Positions 22,654-35,493 of a DNA stretch of 64,000 bases are shown here, piece by piece (position 1 is the first letter of the stretch; every line of letters starts with the position of its first letter). Under the pieces are notes generated by a model. That model saw only the letters and a program-made list of their open reading frames with translations, was not told the origin of the DNA and searched no databases. Source of the DNA: Moniliella sp. 'wahieum' (Eukaryota; Basidiomycota; Moniliellomycetes; Moniliellales; Moniliellaceae); NCBI GenBank assembly GCA_003971905.1, contig RSEE01000059.1, forward strand, positions 310,001-374,000, given 5' to 3'. The translations under genes and the position numbers were made by a program.

Positions 22654-24408
22654 GGAGAAGTGTGAGGATGCAGAAGGACGTTGCTGGAGAACGAGAGCGA
22701 AAGGGGTGGGGATGTGCAGACAGGACATACTTGTGGCCGACTTTATAGATAGAGCAGATTGAGTAGCCATGTGGAAGTCATTGGACCCACAACGTGGTCG
22801 GGGGGAACACAGCCGCCGTGCTTCGCGGTGCGCAATGGCATGGGCGAGATAGAACGTTTGAACGTTTCATACCTCGGTAACCATAGGTAACTGGTACTGG
22901 GAAGGCCTCAGGCGGTGAGGACGCTTTGCTAGACGACGCGTGATCTGTTTTTGTCGTCCATCCTCGTTCCTAGCATGTTCACGTGGGCCTGAGGCCGAAA
23001 AATGGAGGCTCAAGCCGGGGCGGCTAGAAGAAAACACCTAACACACACATGCTCACACCAAGCTGAATCAACTCTTCTCTTGGTGTATTCAATGAAATTG
23101 AAATAGGCGAGAAGCAGGAGGGAACGTGCCACATACATTGATCAACACCTTGTAGTACGGTTGTATTCTGCTGTCGCAGTTATAATTTGTGACCTCACTA
23201 TATAACTGCGTCGTCGCAGCAGATAGACTCCGCCGCGTGCCCTTTTGATGGGGGCTCGCATGTGATGCATCATGTGTAAACCACATGCTCCTGGAACCAT
23301 AAACTATTGAGCATAGTATTGAGTCTCCTGTTGAGAGTTATTCAGAGAAGCCGAAAGATCCATCGAGAGTTCATCGCAGGGGTTCTTGAGCGGAGAGCAT
23401 ATACACCCCCTTTCGAAAGAGACACATCATATATTTTCAATGAAAGAGAGATGGACGAACATATGATCATGCATATTGCAGTCCTTTCGTTTTATACTAG
23501 TAAGTTCTTTTCCTCGCAAGTGCAAAGAGGCTGATATCATGCAGCTGGAGCAACATGTCTAATAGCCCTGCACGCCCGCGTATACCCAATCCTAAGGGGA
23601 GGGGAGGGCAGTATATGCGTTGTAGCTCTTCGGGAACAGATCTACTCAAGCCTGTGCAGTCCATTCGGGGAAAAGCCACATTCTCAATGGATCAGGCGGC
23701 TGTGAAGAAATTAAAAGGAAAACGCAGCGGAGGAGAGACACTACCATGTTGAACGCCGTGTTGGGAGAAAAGGAGTTACATCATCGGCTGCTCGAGAGAG
23801 CACAGGCGGATTGAGATCAGAACACCAACAGGACCGGGAAAGCACTTAAGGGCACCTATTCCCCTTGCCGAGACAAACGGGTTAATATTAGTCTCGTTTT
23901 TGGATATGGTGTGCCGATCGCATGCCCCCACTCTCAGATCTCATCCTTCTGCAGTGACTGTGAATTCGCTGCCGAGGGGTGAGACAGAGGGTCCTGACCT
24001 GCTGACGGAACGCTTGGTCTCCGAATTGGAGAGGTGCGAAAGGACAATAGCTGCCGGAAGAGCGAACGTGTGGTGGGGGGCGACACCCGTTTCCATAATT
24101 GCGACCTTTTGCCCAAGCTCTTTGCAAATGCCATATGAGTTCAGAAGACGGAAACGATTGGTCGATCAAGGAATGAGGGCAAATGTCGGGTGCTGAGAGC
24201 CGGAGAGGATACCCTGTGCGTGTAATCTCTTTTTGTGATCAGAGAGAGAGAGAGTGACCGACGACGGACGACACGAGGAAGAGGCACCGCTGAAAGTTTC
24301 ATCCGCTTAAAGGACTTTTTCCTGGTGTGTGCGTTGCCGTGCTTCGACAGCGTTCGTAGCCTAAGCAGCTCACCGGCATCGCCACCACCGCCCCCACTTT
24401 CCCGGGAA
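22654..24408. other. Divergent intergenic region RNase T2 / AAR2
   Basis: About 1.75 kb with no supported gene. It contains direct repeats near 22855-22890 (GAACGTTTGAACGTTT; GGTAACCATAGGTAACTGG) and AT-richer stretches near 23040-23470. A CT/AG run (24239-24254) lies shortly before the AAR2 leader. Confidence 0.5.
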
Positions 24409-25987
24409 ATGCTGACCCCTCACGTCGCTGCCAAGCTGCACGAGCGTGACGCCTTTGTTCTCCTGCGAGGGCTTCCTGAAGGAGCAGAGGTGGGTATCGA
24501 TGGGGCAGCCTGGGCGGTGGACGCCGGCTTTGAAGGATTCAAGATGGTGCCTCAAGGCTGGCATCTCCTCACCTGGAACGCCACTCCGCCCTCCTCCTCC
24601 TCTACTCCTGCCGGAACAGCCGGGCTCGGTGGAGCTATCCTGCGAAGGTTTGAGCAACACCAATTTCTTCTTCGTACTTACGATCAAGCCTCGGAGCGCT
24701 TCGTTCATCCCGACGCCACTCCTACGCTCCCGGCTGACACGCCCCTTGCCGCCGACGAACTCGTCTCTCGCACCCCCATTGAACCAAAGCTTCCTCCTGA
24801 CATTGCATCTTTGGACCACCTCAAGTCGATCGACTCTCAGCTGGCTCCTTATCCTCTCCCCCGTTCCGAGGTATGGTACATGGCCACCTCGGCACTGCAC
24901 GCCCTCCCCGTCTTGGAGCAGGACCGCGTCGTCGCTTCTGTTCTGGGGGTTGACCCTCAAAGCGGGGATAGTTGGACAGATCCATTAGCCGAAGTTGATC
25001 TGGTCCCTTCCTCCTCCACTGCTACCGCACCCACTCGGAAACCCCCGATCCCAGACTTCCCTCCAAAAGGCTGAAGCCGAGTTAGAAGCTCACCTGGCTC
25101 AGGGCCGCGCACGAGGACTGGGGGACGAAGCGACGCGTCCCGCTGCCCCAAGTACCTCTACTTTTGCCAACGAGACAGTTCCTCTGGTCCGATTCCCTTT
25201 TTTGACGCGCGTGTCTCCTGGCCTCAAGGGGCCGTAGGGGCACTGCTGACGCGCTGGAGCCTGGACAAATCGTTTGCTCTGCTGCGTCTCGCACGCGACA
25301 CGTATCATTTTGTTCATCGCACTGCTGGGCCTGCATTGCCTCCGGAGGATTTGACTCTGGGTAAGAATTACGTTCTGGCCTTGTTTGACCTGAGTTTTTT
25401 CTCTTTGCATGCGCCCACAACAGCGCCCTGCTGGCCTACTGGTCCGACTTACTCACCTTCTTCTGTCGCTCGCCTGCCTTGCTCAATGCACCCGACCCCT
25501 TTGCCTTTCATCCGGCCGAAGCTACCTCCCCCGCCCATCAGGAGGAAACTTACGATGGCATCCCCCTCGTACCCGACTTGAGTGTGGTGGCCCGCTTTCT
25601 CCTAAGTCTCCGCGGGCAGCTGCAGCTTCTAGACCCCTCTGATCTCAGTCCTGAAGCCCTACCTCCCTCCCTGGCCTCCGCACCCACCTCCAAGACAACC
25701 TAGCCCACCTGCGCCGCAACATTGCCCGCGCTCTGGCTGGTACTAGCTCTGCCTCATCTGATCCGACTCGCTCGTGGCGCAGTGGCGCGCGCTCTCACTT
25801 GCTCCAACAGCGGTTCGATATGGACCTTGATGCTCAGCTGGACGAGGAAGTGGAAGCGGGCAAGGCGGAAAAGCGCTCGGCGGCATGGACAAGTAAGTTG
25901 CAAGCCCTCGGCCTTGACCCAGCTGAGCTGGACCACCTCGAGATTGAGGAGGACGAAGAAGGTCCGGTAATTATCTCCCAATGGTGA
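24409..25987 (+). CDS. AAR2: A1 cistron-splicing factor Aar2
   Basis: Aar2 binds the RNase H and Jab1 domains of Prp8 during U5 snRNP assembly. The ATG at 24409 opens a frame with AFVLLRGLPEGAEVGIDGAA and GFEGFKMVPQGWHLLTWN, the signature of the N-terminal beta domain. QHQFLLRTYDQASERF and the EVWYMATSALHALPVLEQD segment follow. After a frame change at the T6 run 25198-25203, the text continues with FFDARVSWPQGAVGALLTR then WSLDKSFALLRLARD, which aligns with the family's ADLRRSWP-type motif. An intron (GTAAGA...CAG, about 25361-25422) joins DLTL to ALLAYWSDLLTFFCRSP. The C-terminus has LLSLRGQLQLLDPSD and ends in an acidic helix (EIEEDEEGPVIISQW) with TGA at 25985-25987. An upstream in-frame extension exists to 24235 but is unlike the family. 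Confidence 0.88.
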
Positions 25988-27261
25988 CACGGCATGGCCC
26001 CTGTCCCCCATCCTCTCTTTGGTCTACGAGTAGAGCAGGGCAGCTCCTCTTTGTTGGAACCATGAGGGATGCACTGCTTGGGCCCCATCTTGGGCCACCC
26101 CGCGGATCAACCCCTGCTTCGCACCCCAACACCTCCACCCTCCCCACCCTCATCCCTTTTCCGCCTCGCCCCGATCGTCGGGCACCCACACACTACATCC
26201 CCTGCATCCCATACGCGGTCCGTGCACCGTGGTCACGTCCCGCCAAACAGTCGCCCATGGACCCGACACGCCTCCACGCGAACTTTGGGGCCAACTACTT
26301 CCTCTACTGTTGCAGTGCCTGTGACCGTCGTGGAATGCCACTGGCGTTGCGATCGGCCCGGTCTGCTTTAGCCTTCGGTCTTCCGTCACCTGCCTTCCCC
26401 CCTTGCTTGCCTCAACCCGGCCGGGAAAGAAGGTACACGGCTGGCGAAGGAGATACAGGAGCGCGTGGTTACATGGTTCGGGACGACAAGCTGCGTTGGA
26501 GTGGCGATCGACAATGGGGGCAAACAAGAAAAGGCAAGTCAAAATCCACCTGCGAGGCAGATGGAGGGATCTGAGATCTTGGTGATCTGATCTGAGGCCC
26601 TGAGGCCCTGAGGGCTTGACCGCGAGTCACGCGCGATGTCACTTGTAAGGTCCTACCGGCCCTACTCAATACCATCCCATCACGCTCTGCACTGCAATTT
26701 CCACAGCGTCCATCACTAGCTTCACACGCTTCACTTGCGGCTACGCATGTTGCACCCCATCGAACATCCGCCCTCCCAGCCACATTAAGGCGTCCCCGTA
26801 TCAGTACCTGACATCGCCGTTGCACTTCAGCTGCATCAGCACACGCGTTTTTTGGTTCCCGGTGCACGAACCCCATATAGACTCAAGATGCAACACTATG
26901 AGATCGATGCCATGACGCTAGTCTGTGTCCATCTGCTTAATGGGGGGCTCGAGGACAAAGTTGTAGCCACAGATATCAGGATCGGAATGGGTCAAGGAGA
27001 GATGGACATTTTTAAAAAACGAACAGCACAGAACCCCCCAGAGGACGAGAGGGGGAAGAAGAGGAGTGGGGCGAGGGGGGAAGAAGAGAGAGCAAAGGAA
27101 AACAAAGCCAACACCAGCGCTAAGCAAAGCAAAGCAGGGTGGAACGGTATCTGAGCTCTCACCGAGCCAATTCAAAGCGTACAGCAGCCTCCCAGCGGCT
27201 GGGGCTACAAGACGCAACGGCTCGTACTTCTTGAGTGTCCTGATGGGGAGACTTGTACTCT
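25988..27261. other. Convergent intergenic region
   Basis: Lies between the 3' ends of AAR2 and the perilipin gene. It has tandem TGAGGCCC units near 26589-26615 and a purine-rich block near 27000-27110. No coding region is supported. Confidence 0.5.
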
Positions 27262-28219
27262 TTAGGCGGTAGGTTCGGCAGGCTTCTCGGCAACGGGCTC
27301 AGCCGCCTTCTCGGCAACGGGCTCGGCAGCTTTCTCTATGGGCTCCGCCGCCTTCTCAGCCGGCGCAGGAGCTTCCGCCGCGGCGTCGGAGGCGGGAGCC
27401 GGCTGAAGAGCCTTCTGCAAAGCGGGCAGGGCCTTCTCCTTGACGTACTGGAGAATGTTGTTGAACTTGGTCGAGGCCGGCACATTAGGCTCGGCCACCT
27501 CCTTGGACAGAGCGGCAAAGGCATCGGTAAACGTCTCCTTGACCGGGTGGAAGCGTGCCGGTCTCGGAAGGCAGGCTGAGAACGTAGGTGCGCACGCCAT
27601 CAAGCTCAGCGAGCAAGTTCTTGGACACCGCGTCGGCTTCGCGAGACGACTGACCCACAACCTCAGAGGGGGCATCCTTGGCCTTGGCCAGGGCGGCGGC
27701 GAGGGTGCCCTGGAGCGAGGTAAGCGTGGTAAGCGCTTTCTGGACATACTCATTGTGGCTCAGTTCATCGAGCTTGGCCGTGGTGGGGTTGAGGACGCGC
27801 GCAGCATAGGCTTGGGCCAGTGCCTGCTGCGCCGTGGCCGGCGCACTGCGCACCCCATTCGCCACATCGGCCGGGGTGGCGGTAAAGGCTGCGGGGAAGG
27901 TCTGCTGGGCATAGTCCAGGCCCTTGACTGCCAGCCCATCCAACGACTTGAGGTGAGGCTCGAGCCGCGAAGTGTACGGCTCGGCCGCACGCAGCCCCGA
28001 GGCGGCGAGGTTGCCGCCGGTAGCAACGGCGTTGGCCACCTGGGGGTAACCCGACAAGGCCTGCTGGGCGTATTTGAGCGAGTCGCTGACGAGGGGCACG
28101 TTGAGGATCTTGTTCACCGCCTCGCTCGAGGCAGGGCGGGCGCAGCGGCGGGCTCGGCAGCGGGGGCGGGGGCGCAGGGGGGGAGCAGCGGGGGCGGGGG
28201 CGGCATCGGGCGCAGACAT
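27262..28219 (-). CDS. Perilipin-like lipid-droplet protein (Ldp1-like)
   Basis: Fungal perilipins coat lipid droplets and shield triacylglycerol from lipolysis. The ATG at 28219 begins a short Ala/Pro-rich leader. The body is made of 11-mer-like amphipathic helices: NVPLVSDSLKYAQQALSGYP, GGNLAASGLRAAEPYTSRLE, HLKSLDGLAVKGLDYAQQTF, and a long Ala-rich helix around ALTTLTSLQGTLAAALAKAK. These match the PAT-type repeats of the basidiomycete Ldp1/Cap20 group. The C-terminal part includes FHPVKETFTDAFAALSKEV and FNNILQYVKEKALPALQKAL. A tail of tandem EKAAEPVA units follows, with TAA at 27262. One frame correction is needed near 27555, and another is likely near 28140. No intron is obvious. No other gene of lipid metabolism is adjacent. 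Confidence 0.82.
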
Positions 28220-30699
28220 GATGGGAGAGGGGGGGGTGGAGGTGGGGAGGTTGAGAGGGCAGGGTGGGCCTAATATAGGGGTAGGCGAGCGGGGTGGGTT
28301 GGTGCGCGTGGGTGCTGCGAGCTGCGACGAGCGCGACACAGGCCCAGTGGCTGGGTGGCCTGTGGGCTTTCACACCCCCGTGCGCACCAGACTCACTGGC
28401 GCCGTGGGGGGGGGCATGTCGCCGCATGTGAGCAGTGCAGCAGCCGCATGTTTGCGTTGCTACTGTGTACTTAGGACTGGCTCTGACGCAACCCAACGCA
28501 ACGCCTTCCGTTTGCCACTCGTCCGCACTATGCGCAGACATTGATTTCCGCCTTTCACTTTTTGCTGGCTGCGCAGCTCTTCCGTCGGCTAGCCGGCCAC
28601 GGTGGGCCTGCCTTCATACCAGCACGTCCCTCCGCTTCTCCCTCCTGTGCCCCCCCTGCCTTCCACGGCCGGCCGTCCCACGTGAACCCTCCTCTCCGCC
28701 AGCAGCGAAAAGAGCAGCAGAGCAAGCTGAAAAAGGTACAGAGAGAGACCGGCTCCACACAAGGTATACTATGTATATCCCCCTTCTTCTCTGACCACAC
28801 CTGTTCAGTCTCAACGTGACTGTACTACACTCTACTGAACGTTGACGCGTTGACGTTGATGGTGAAAGACTCGATTCAATCACAAAATATCCATAGGGTT
28901 ACCTTGAGATGCCACAGGTCCTGCAGTCGCGTCCTATTGCAAACGGTGGGTGAATGAGGCCATGCATCAGTATCGCCTATACCACATCCACCCCTTCTCC
29001 CCGGCACATGCATGGCTGCAAAATGAATCCCACGTTGCCGAACCAAACTCATGGCCTCTCCGGCCTCGGAGAATGGTGGGCTCTGAATTGCCGGCGGGAG
29101 CCGCGACCGCATGTGTTCGCTCTTCGGTGGGACAGTGCTGACGGTTCAGAAGAATGAATACAGGTGGAAGTGAAAGAATCGGGTTAAGGGCAATGCACCT
29201 GCAGGATCGTCCCGAGTACTAGTAGTCGATCACCAGGGAGAGCCTGGACCGCAATGGCGCGTTAACTGAGAGGGCAACAGCTACGGCGTTCCGAGTATAA
29301 TATTCGCACTGTGCAGGAGGAAGCAGTCAGATATAGCTTTTGTAAGCTCCTGCGACGCTAATCCAGCCTTGAGGTGGCAACAGCGAGATGGAAAAGAAGG
29401 GGAACGAGGATCGACGGTATCCAATCCGGAGTGAGTCGCGAAACATACAGAAGCCATCTATAGCAACTCATCGCGTTTATAAACACTGTTGCTGAAGGAA
29501 GAGGAGAGGGAGCACGTGGTTCTGAGGACAGGTGCAGGAGGCTATGAGAACGGTAGCTGGGTCGCAGCAGGGCAAGGCGCTGCTGGCCGGCGGCGGCAAG
29601 CTCGAGGTGAGAAAGATGTTCGCCGTGTGGAAAAGGGCCTGTGCCTGGTGGAGGGCTTTGCGGTCTCTGCCGGGACCGAACCGGTGTAGCATGTAACTGC
29701 TGCTTCCTCCATCCGTCTTTTAAAGCTTGAAAAACTTGCTCACCTTGGATCGATCCTCGACATCTGGCACGTTGCAAGGCACACCAGCAGGAGCAGTGGC
29801 TAGTGGTGCCGGCCTGACGCGTGACGACAGGGCCTGGCAGGGCCTGGCCCCAGTGGGCTGGGGTGGGCTGTGGTGAGTACGACGGTGAGTGGTGGCGGGG
29901 TGCCCCAGGTGCGCACAGGTTGTCTCAGGAGCTCAGCCGCGGCAGGGGCTGCCAAAGTGGGGTTACGAAGCAGAAGAGGCAGCCACCGCGCCTACCCAGG
30001 CAGCAGACCGAACACGCCACGCTGGAAAACCCACCGGCGGGAGCAAGGGTCTTGGGCTGAAAGCGAAGCCAGTGGGGCGACGCAGACAGCGCACACGTGC
30101 CGGCCTTGAGCATGCCGCATCACCCGCACAGCGCCGGTGTGTTGCTGGCCTGCGTGGCAGGGGCGGAGGCCGTCGAGCGGGGCAGCATCCGGCCAGTGCG
30201 GGCCAACCCCCCACGGCCAACTGCGCCCCCGTGCGTGTCTGGCATCTGGCATGTGCCTCATCACAGTCAGGGATCATCGATCCGTGACGTGTGTCAGAAC
30301 GCTGCCGCACACTGCTCGGGTGCCTGTGTGTGTCGGAGAGCAACACACACCGCACAGGCACACTACTGGCACGCACACTGCTCTTGCGCTCATGCCGGGC
30401 GCGTGGACCCCCAGCTGCTATTAAAATCGCTGCTGCACACACTCACACTGGCCTGCTCTGCCTTTGCTCTGCACCAACCACCCTCCCCCCCATCCACCGC
30501 CCCTCCCCCTTCTTCGCTTGATCGCTTGTGCTGGCCACGAGCGTCCTTGCTTCCACCACCGCCACACCACCACACCCTCCCCAGACGCTCCCTTCTCTCG
30601 CCTCTGCTCGCTGCGCGACTCGTCCTGTCCCCTTCTCATCGCTGGTCGATCTCACTCTGTGCCCCCCTCTCTCCCTTAACCACTACGCACCACTACGCC
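28220..30699. other. Long divergent intergenic region
   Basis: About 2.5 kb between the perilipin and cyclin genes, with no supported coding region. The perilipin-proximal part is G-rich on the plus strand. The cyclin-proximal part (30420-30700) is CT-rich, as expected of a long 5' leader. Nothing RNA-like was recognised. Confidence 0.5.
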
Positions 30700-31766
30700 A
30701 TGTCCGCTGCCACGATGGGATTCACTTCCTCCCAACTCCGCCGTCATCACGCGAGTCTCCTCCCGAAAGTTGTCCACAACGTCTCTCTGCTGGACCTGAT
30801 CAAGTGCTCTGTGTCTCGCGACATGATCGTCTACCTGGCTCACCAGGTCGCTCATGTCATTCAGTGCGACGACGAAGAGAGGAAGAGCAGCCCCCCACGC
30901 CTCTGCCGGGCGCCAGCCCGATCGACGTGGCGTACGCCGACCCTGCAGTGCACGCCCAGGTCGGAGGCCTGCCCAGCCTCAAGTCGTTCATTACCCAGTT
31001 GGTGGAACACTCCAATGTCCAAGTCTCGACTCTGGTCTGCACCCTGGTCTACCTCGCCCGCCTCAAAACGCGCCTTCCCGGCGTAGCCAAGGGCATGTCT
31101 TGCACCCGGCACCGTGTTTTCTTGGCCGCCCTCATCCTGGCTGCCAAGTATGTCAACGACTCGTCACCCAAAAACAAGCATTGGTGTCGCTATGCTCAAC
31201 TCTTCTCCCTGGCAGAAGTGAACCTAATGGAGAAGCAGTTGCTCTTCCTGCTGGACTACGATCTGCGTATCGAGGAGCCGGAGCTTGTCTCGTTTGTGGC
31301 TCCTTTCTTCCGTCACTTTGAACTGCCTGTTGACAAGGGTCGTCGGGAGATGTACCTCCGCGCAGTCGAGGCTGGGCGTGAGATGCAGCGCTACTCCCGT
31401 GCCTCTGAACGTCGCGTCTACCTTCGCTCTCTCCCCCAGGACGAAGTACCTTTCTGGAAGGAAGCTGTTGCCCCTGCTCTGCCTACGTCTGCTGAGCCCG
31501 CGACGGTGCCTTCGGCCCCGCATGCCTGTCACATGACAAGTGATGGGTCGTTGGGAAGCATCGTGACCGCTGTCTCCTCCCCCGACTTGGTGGACGACTC
31601 GGGGGCGTCATCAACGTCCACGTCTCCTTCGGACGATGCACACTCTCCGCCCACCCGAATGGACATTGCCAAAATCTTGTACCCCTACCGCGCCGACCTG
31701 GGCAAGGTCTCCTCCCCCGCTCCGCCGTGTACTGTCCCCGCATCCCTGCCCCGGCCGCAGCAGTGA
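30700..31766 (+). CDS. Pcl-type cyclin (Pho85/CDK5-class partner)
   Basis: The product is a cyclin of the fungal PCL1/PCL2/PCL9 group, which activates the Pho85-type kinase in G1 and in polarity control. [20 protein letters not shown] leads into [20 protein letters not shown]. After a frame change at the C6 run 30891-30896, the cyclin box follows: [97 protein letters not shown]. The C-terminal quarter is Ser/Pro-rich and ends with TGA at 31764-31766. No intron interrupts the box. The RHR and KYxND motifs are typical of PCL1-like rather than PHO80-like cyclins. The ATG sits in a CGCC context after a CT-rich leader. Confidence 0.88.
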
Positions 31767-33324
31767 CCAAGTCCACTTCGTACCGCGCGTATCCGCCGCT
31801 GAAGTATGCTGCGCGCCTACCCGGACTTCCCTGTCGCGGCATTTCTTCCAGCGGAGGGGCGCATGCGCACACTTCCAACGCTTGATTGCCGACCTACTTT
31901 ACTGCCCACCCCGGCCCATGGTCTTTTACCTTTCCAGCATTCTTTGGACCGATCTCGCCTTTCCTTCTTGACACTGGATCTTGTTTCGTCTCGTATCCCT
32001 GTGCCGTCTCCCGCGATGCCCCCCCCCCTGTCTCCCTCCCTCCTTAAGGGTGGGTCGTTTTGGACGTATGGAACATGGTACGACGGGGAAGCCTTGGCGC
32101 ACACCCCCCTCTCTCTACTGGTTGGCCTGAGGTGGGTGTGCTGTGTTACCCTCTCTATTCCGCTTGGATGCATCCCTCTTTCGGGATGCACCCTGCTCCC
32201 CCTCCTTACGCTGCATGGCTCCCTGTCCACTTTCGTTCCCAGTTCCTCCTCATACCTTGATCTCGCTCTCCCCTCGTTGGCCAGATCTCTCCCCGGACTT
32301 TTTCCTCTGATCGTTCTTGCATCCTGCTTGTGCCTCGGTCGGAGGTGGCGTTGACCGCTGCGCTACCGACGGGCCCCCTCATCGAGTCATCTCTCACCTG
32401 TTCTTTCTGTTCATTTATCTCTTCTCGCCCCATCCAGGAATGGGGGCTGACGTGAATGGAATTGGGCGTGCTTGTGTCGCAGGCCCGATCTGTAGGAGGC
32501 CGTACTTGCAGAGGAGCGGCGGGGCGGGCAGCGAGAAGCGCACGTGCTAGCAAGCGTAGGCAAGGGAAACAGGAGGCCGCCCAGCCCATCTCATCTGGCC
32601 CAACCAACATGGACAGCTCCCAAGCGGACGCGATCCGAAGAGGAGAGAAGGATGTGCCATCCCTGATGGGTTGTTTCGGATCGGCCGGGGGCAGTGGGGG
32701 GCAACCAAGAGCAAGGGGACGCCGGCAGACGAGTGCGTACCGAGTGTGTAGGCTGCGGATCGCAGACGCCAAGCGTGCCGCTGCGTACGTCTGTGCACAA
32801 TCGAGAGACTCGGCGGCGCACAGCCGCACAGCAGCCAGCGGCGCCCGCGACGCCGGAGCCCCGCTGACAGCCAATCCCGACCACCGCCCCCCCTCTGCGC
32901 AGCGGGGCAGGCAGGGCGGCAGTGTCCCCGCACCTACCTGGCCACAGTCCATATTAATGGTGTGGCGCCCGCTCACTTCTTTCCCCCCCCATCCACCACC
33001 ACCACCACCACCACCACCGCGTCTCTCCTATGGACACGCGTGCTCACCCGTACCTTAGCCTCGGCGGACACACCCGCAACTCCTCCTCCCTCGACCAGCT
33101 CACCAGCTCGGCCGCACCCTCGACCGCCAGCTCGCACGCCCCCCCTCCCCCACCGCCGCGAGCGAACGCTAGCGAGCTCCGACTCGCTCCCTTTCCCCCC
33201 ACCCGCTTCCGCCACTGCACCTCGCCACCGCCCCCCCTTCCTAGCCTGCCCTTCTTGCCGCCGCCCTCCTCAGCATGCCCGCACCACTGTGCCTCGCTCC
33301 CTCCGGCTTGCCCAAACTGCCACA
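31767..33324. other. Intergenic, downstream of cyclin and upstream of membrane protein
   Basis: About 1.55 kb without a supported gene. The right end is strongly C-rich and includes a (CAC)n run at 32993-33018. It is probably the 3' UTR of the cyclin and the promoter and leader of the next gene. Confidence 0.45.
32993..33018 (+). repeat. (CAC)n microsatellite
   Basis: Eight to nine tandem CAC units lie in the C-rich leader upstream of the membrane protein gene. Confidence 0.85.
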
Positions 33325-34878
33325 ATGGCCTTTGGAGTCGTCGCGGCCGGCTTGGCAATCGCTTTGGGCGCTGGCATCGTCGCCATCACCCGTACGTATC
33401 CTCGTCTACCTTGCCATCCCCCTTCATCCTTCCCATTTCTGCTTGCTCACCACTCACTCACTTTTCCTCTCCCCCCACTCCGCACCACAGTCAACAGCAA
33501 TACCTCCTGGGCCGGCACAGACCGCGAAAAGAAGTATGTGGTGCTATGTGCTGGCTTTAGCGCATTGGTATCGGGGTTCCTGCTAGGGTCGCTTGACCTG
33601 GCTGGTTGGCTTGGTGCGACGTACCTTCACGTGGGGACCGACCCGGGCCCTTGGGTCTTGGCCAGCAGCGTGGGATACGTTGCATTGGCCCCCATTGCCA
33701 TGTCTGGCCCGATCCCCTTGTCCCAGCACCAATGGCTCAGCGGGTGTCGGCATCTCTCTCGCTGCAGCGGGAGTGCTGCGGCTGGTGGCGGCTAGTGCCC
33801 AAGTTGTTCTTTCCTTGCGCCATCCCGCCCGTTCCTCCATTCCCTATCCCTGCCCAGACGAAGAGGGAGCGTGGACGGACAAGGATCCCGAGGTGGATCT
33901 GTACAACACCGACCGTCTCGTGCCCCACGCCGGCAGTGACCTGGACTCGACCGCGCCGTACTCGCCTCCTGTATCGCCCCCCGCGTTGCACTTTCCGCGT
34001 TCGGATGACCATCCGGGGGTGGCCGGAATCGGTGCGCACGCAGCCCAAGCGAGCACCGAGGAAGCAGAAGGCATACCTACACTTGCCACCGCCAACCAGC
34101 CGACGGCACAAGAAGGTGAGGCACGCAAGCACCGCTCTACCCAGTCCCTTCTTCAGTCCAAGGACGAAGTCTGGGCCGCCCATCCGTTCCTCAACCAAGA
34201 CCCCTATACCAGCGCCATCCCCGAGCGCCAGTCGCTTTTACCCGTCGCGGTCGCGCCAGTTGCATGTGTCCCCCCCGTAATGACCACCTCCCCGCCTTCG
34301 CCATCCCCATCCTCTCCATCCTCTCCATCCTCGCCATCCCAGCCCTCGCTGTTCCACAGTACCACCACAGCCGCCGGGGTGACGAGCGTAGCGACGACCC
34401 CCCAGCCTTCTTCCTCGGGTGAGGCACGTGGGCCGCCGCGCCCGTGACACAAGGACGTGCCCACCTCGTCCACCCTTCTGCTCCTGGCACGACACGCGCG
34501 CCCCCGTCCGACATGGCCTCGGTCCATCGGCACATTTTTGTCGAGGGCTTGGGCGAGTTGGCGTTGAGCTCGGACAGCGAGAGTGAGGCTTGGTCCGAGG
34601 AGCGGGACCAAGTGTGGCTCCCTGGTGCGCGGCCGGGCACCGGCGTGCCCGCGCCCACGCCCACGCGACGTGCTTCCTCCTTGCTCTCCCCCACTGAACG
34701 ATGGCAGCTCAAGGAGGCAAGGGCGATCAAACGCGTTCTGTCTTCCCGTGGACGCTCCCCCGCCGCCTCGCACCCGCCGCAACTCACCCCCTCCGCACCA
34801 CTTTCGTCCCGCGACCGACTGCATGCGGCGGCGGCGCGGCTCAGTGCCGAGCAGCGGGCGGAGGCGCCTCCGTCCTAA
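33325..34878 (+). CDS. Unrecognised four-helix membrane protein with a long disordered tail
   Basis: I do not recognise the family. The ATG at 33325 opens with a hydrophobic helix (MAFGVVAAGLAIALGAGIVA) that runs into a GTACGT donor near 33391. After an acceptor CAG near 33491 the frame gives NSNTSWAGTDREKKY, a possible N-glycosylation site. Next is a second helix (VVLCAGFSALVSGFLLGSLD) and a third (WVLASSVGYVALAPIAM). After one frame change near 33730 comes a fourth (AGVGISLAAAGVLRLVAASA). The remaining roughly 350 residues are hydrophilic and rich in Ser, Pro, Asp and Glu, with a second frame change near 34440 and a terminal Arg/Ala-rich helix (RDRLHAAAARLSAEQRAEA) before TAA at 34878. Short loops and four helices recall fungal Sur7/PalI or tetraspan proteins, but their signature residues are not evident, so that is only a comparison. 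Confidence 0.55.
34290..34345 (+). repeat. Coding CCATCCTCT-type minisatellite
   Basis: Tandem CCATCCTCT-like units encode a Ser/Pro run in the tail of the four-helix membrane protein. Confidence 0.7.
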
Positions 34879-35493
34879 GAGGCCATATATATATATCGAG
34901 AGGAGAGGGGGAGATACGCGAGTTTTGAGCGCTTGACCTGCCTCCTCTCCAACCGTTTGCCCCTCTCCTCCTCTCAAGGACACTTGTTTCCCCCCCCCCC
35001 CTTCATGTGTTTCGGTCACTTTGATTCCCCCCTACGCCCATTCGTTTTTGGACACTCAAGTCTTCTCATGCATGCCTGTGTTATGTCTGTTGGTGGACTG
35101 GGACGGGTCCCGGGCCGCGGGCGAGCTCGGTAGATAAGGGAGGTAGGTGCAGATGGAATTAATTCGAGGAAACAGTCAGGATGGGGGTGCGAACGATGAC
35201 AAGAAAAAGGCTGGATGCGAGCTGTGGCTACTAACATGATATCGCGGGAAAAATCGGCTGTATGGATGTTCTCTCCCGACGCATCCGCACCATATGTTCA
35301 CGCATCCTCCGCCCCACCCACGAGGAAAGAGCGGGGCGCCTCCACGCGCACCATGGCTGTCGGACTGCCCCTCATGGGAGCTCCCCATCTCGCCCCCTCT
35401 CCTTTAGCAGCCAGCCCAGTTCCTGATTCTCTATGCACCGACGCTCACACAAATGACCGCAAAAAAGGGAACCACACAGCTCATTAATTGGGA
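34879..35493. other. Convergent intergenic region
   Basis: Lies between the 3' ends of the membrane protein and MND1. It has a TATATATATA stretch near 34887 and a C-run near 34990. No gene is supported. Confidence 0.5.

Noticed and set aside
24235-24408. N-terminal extension of AAR2
   Set aside because: Arg/Ser/Pro-rich text with no counterpart in Aar2; the ATG at 24409 precedes the conserved domain directly.
27485-28541. Overlapping alternative frames across the perilipin gene
   Set aside because: Only one frame gives amphipathic repeats of the perilipin type; the others are Arg/Pro-rich shadows caused by high GC content.
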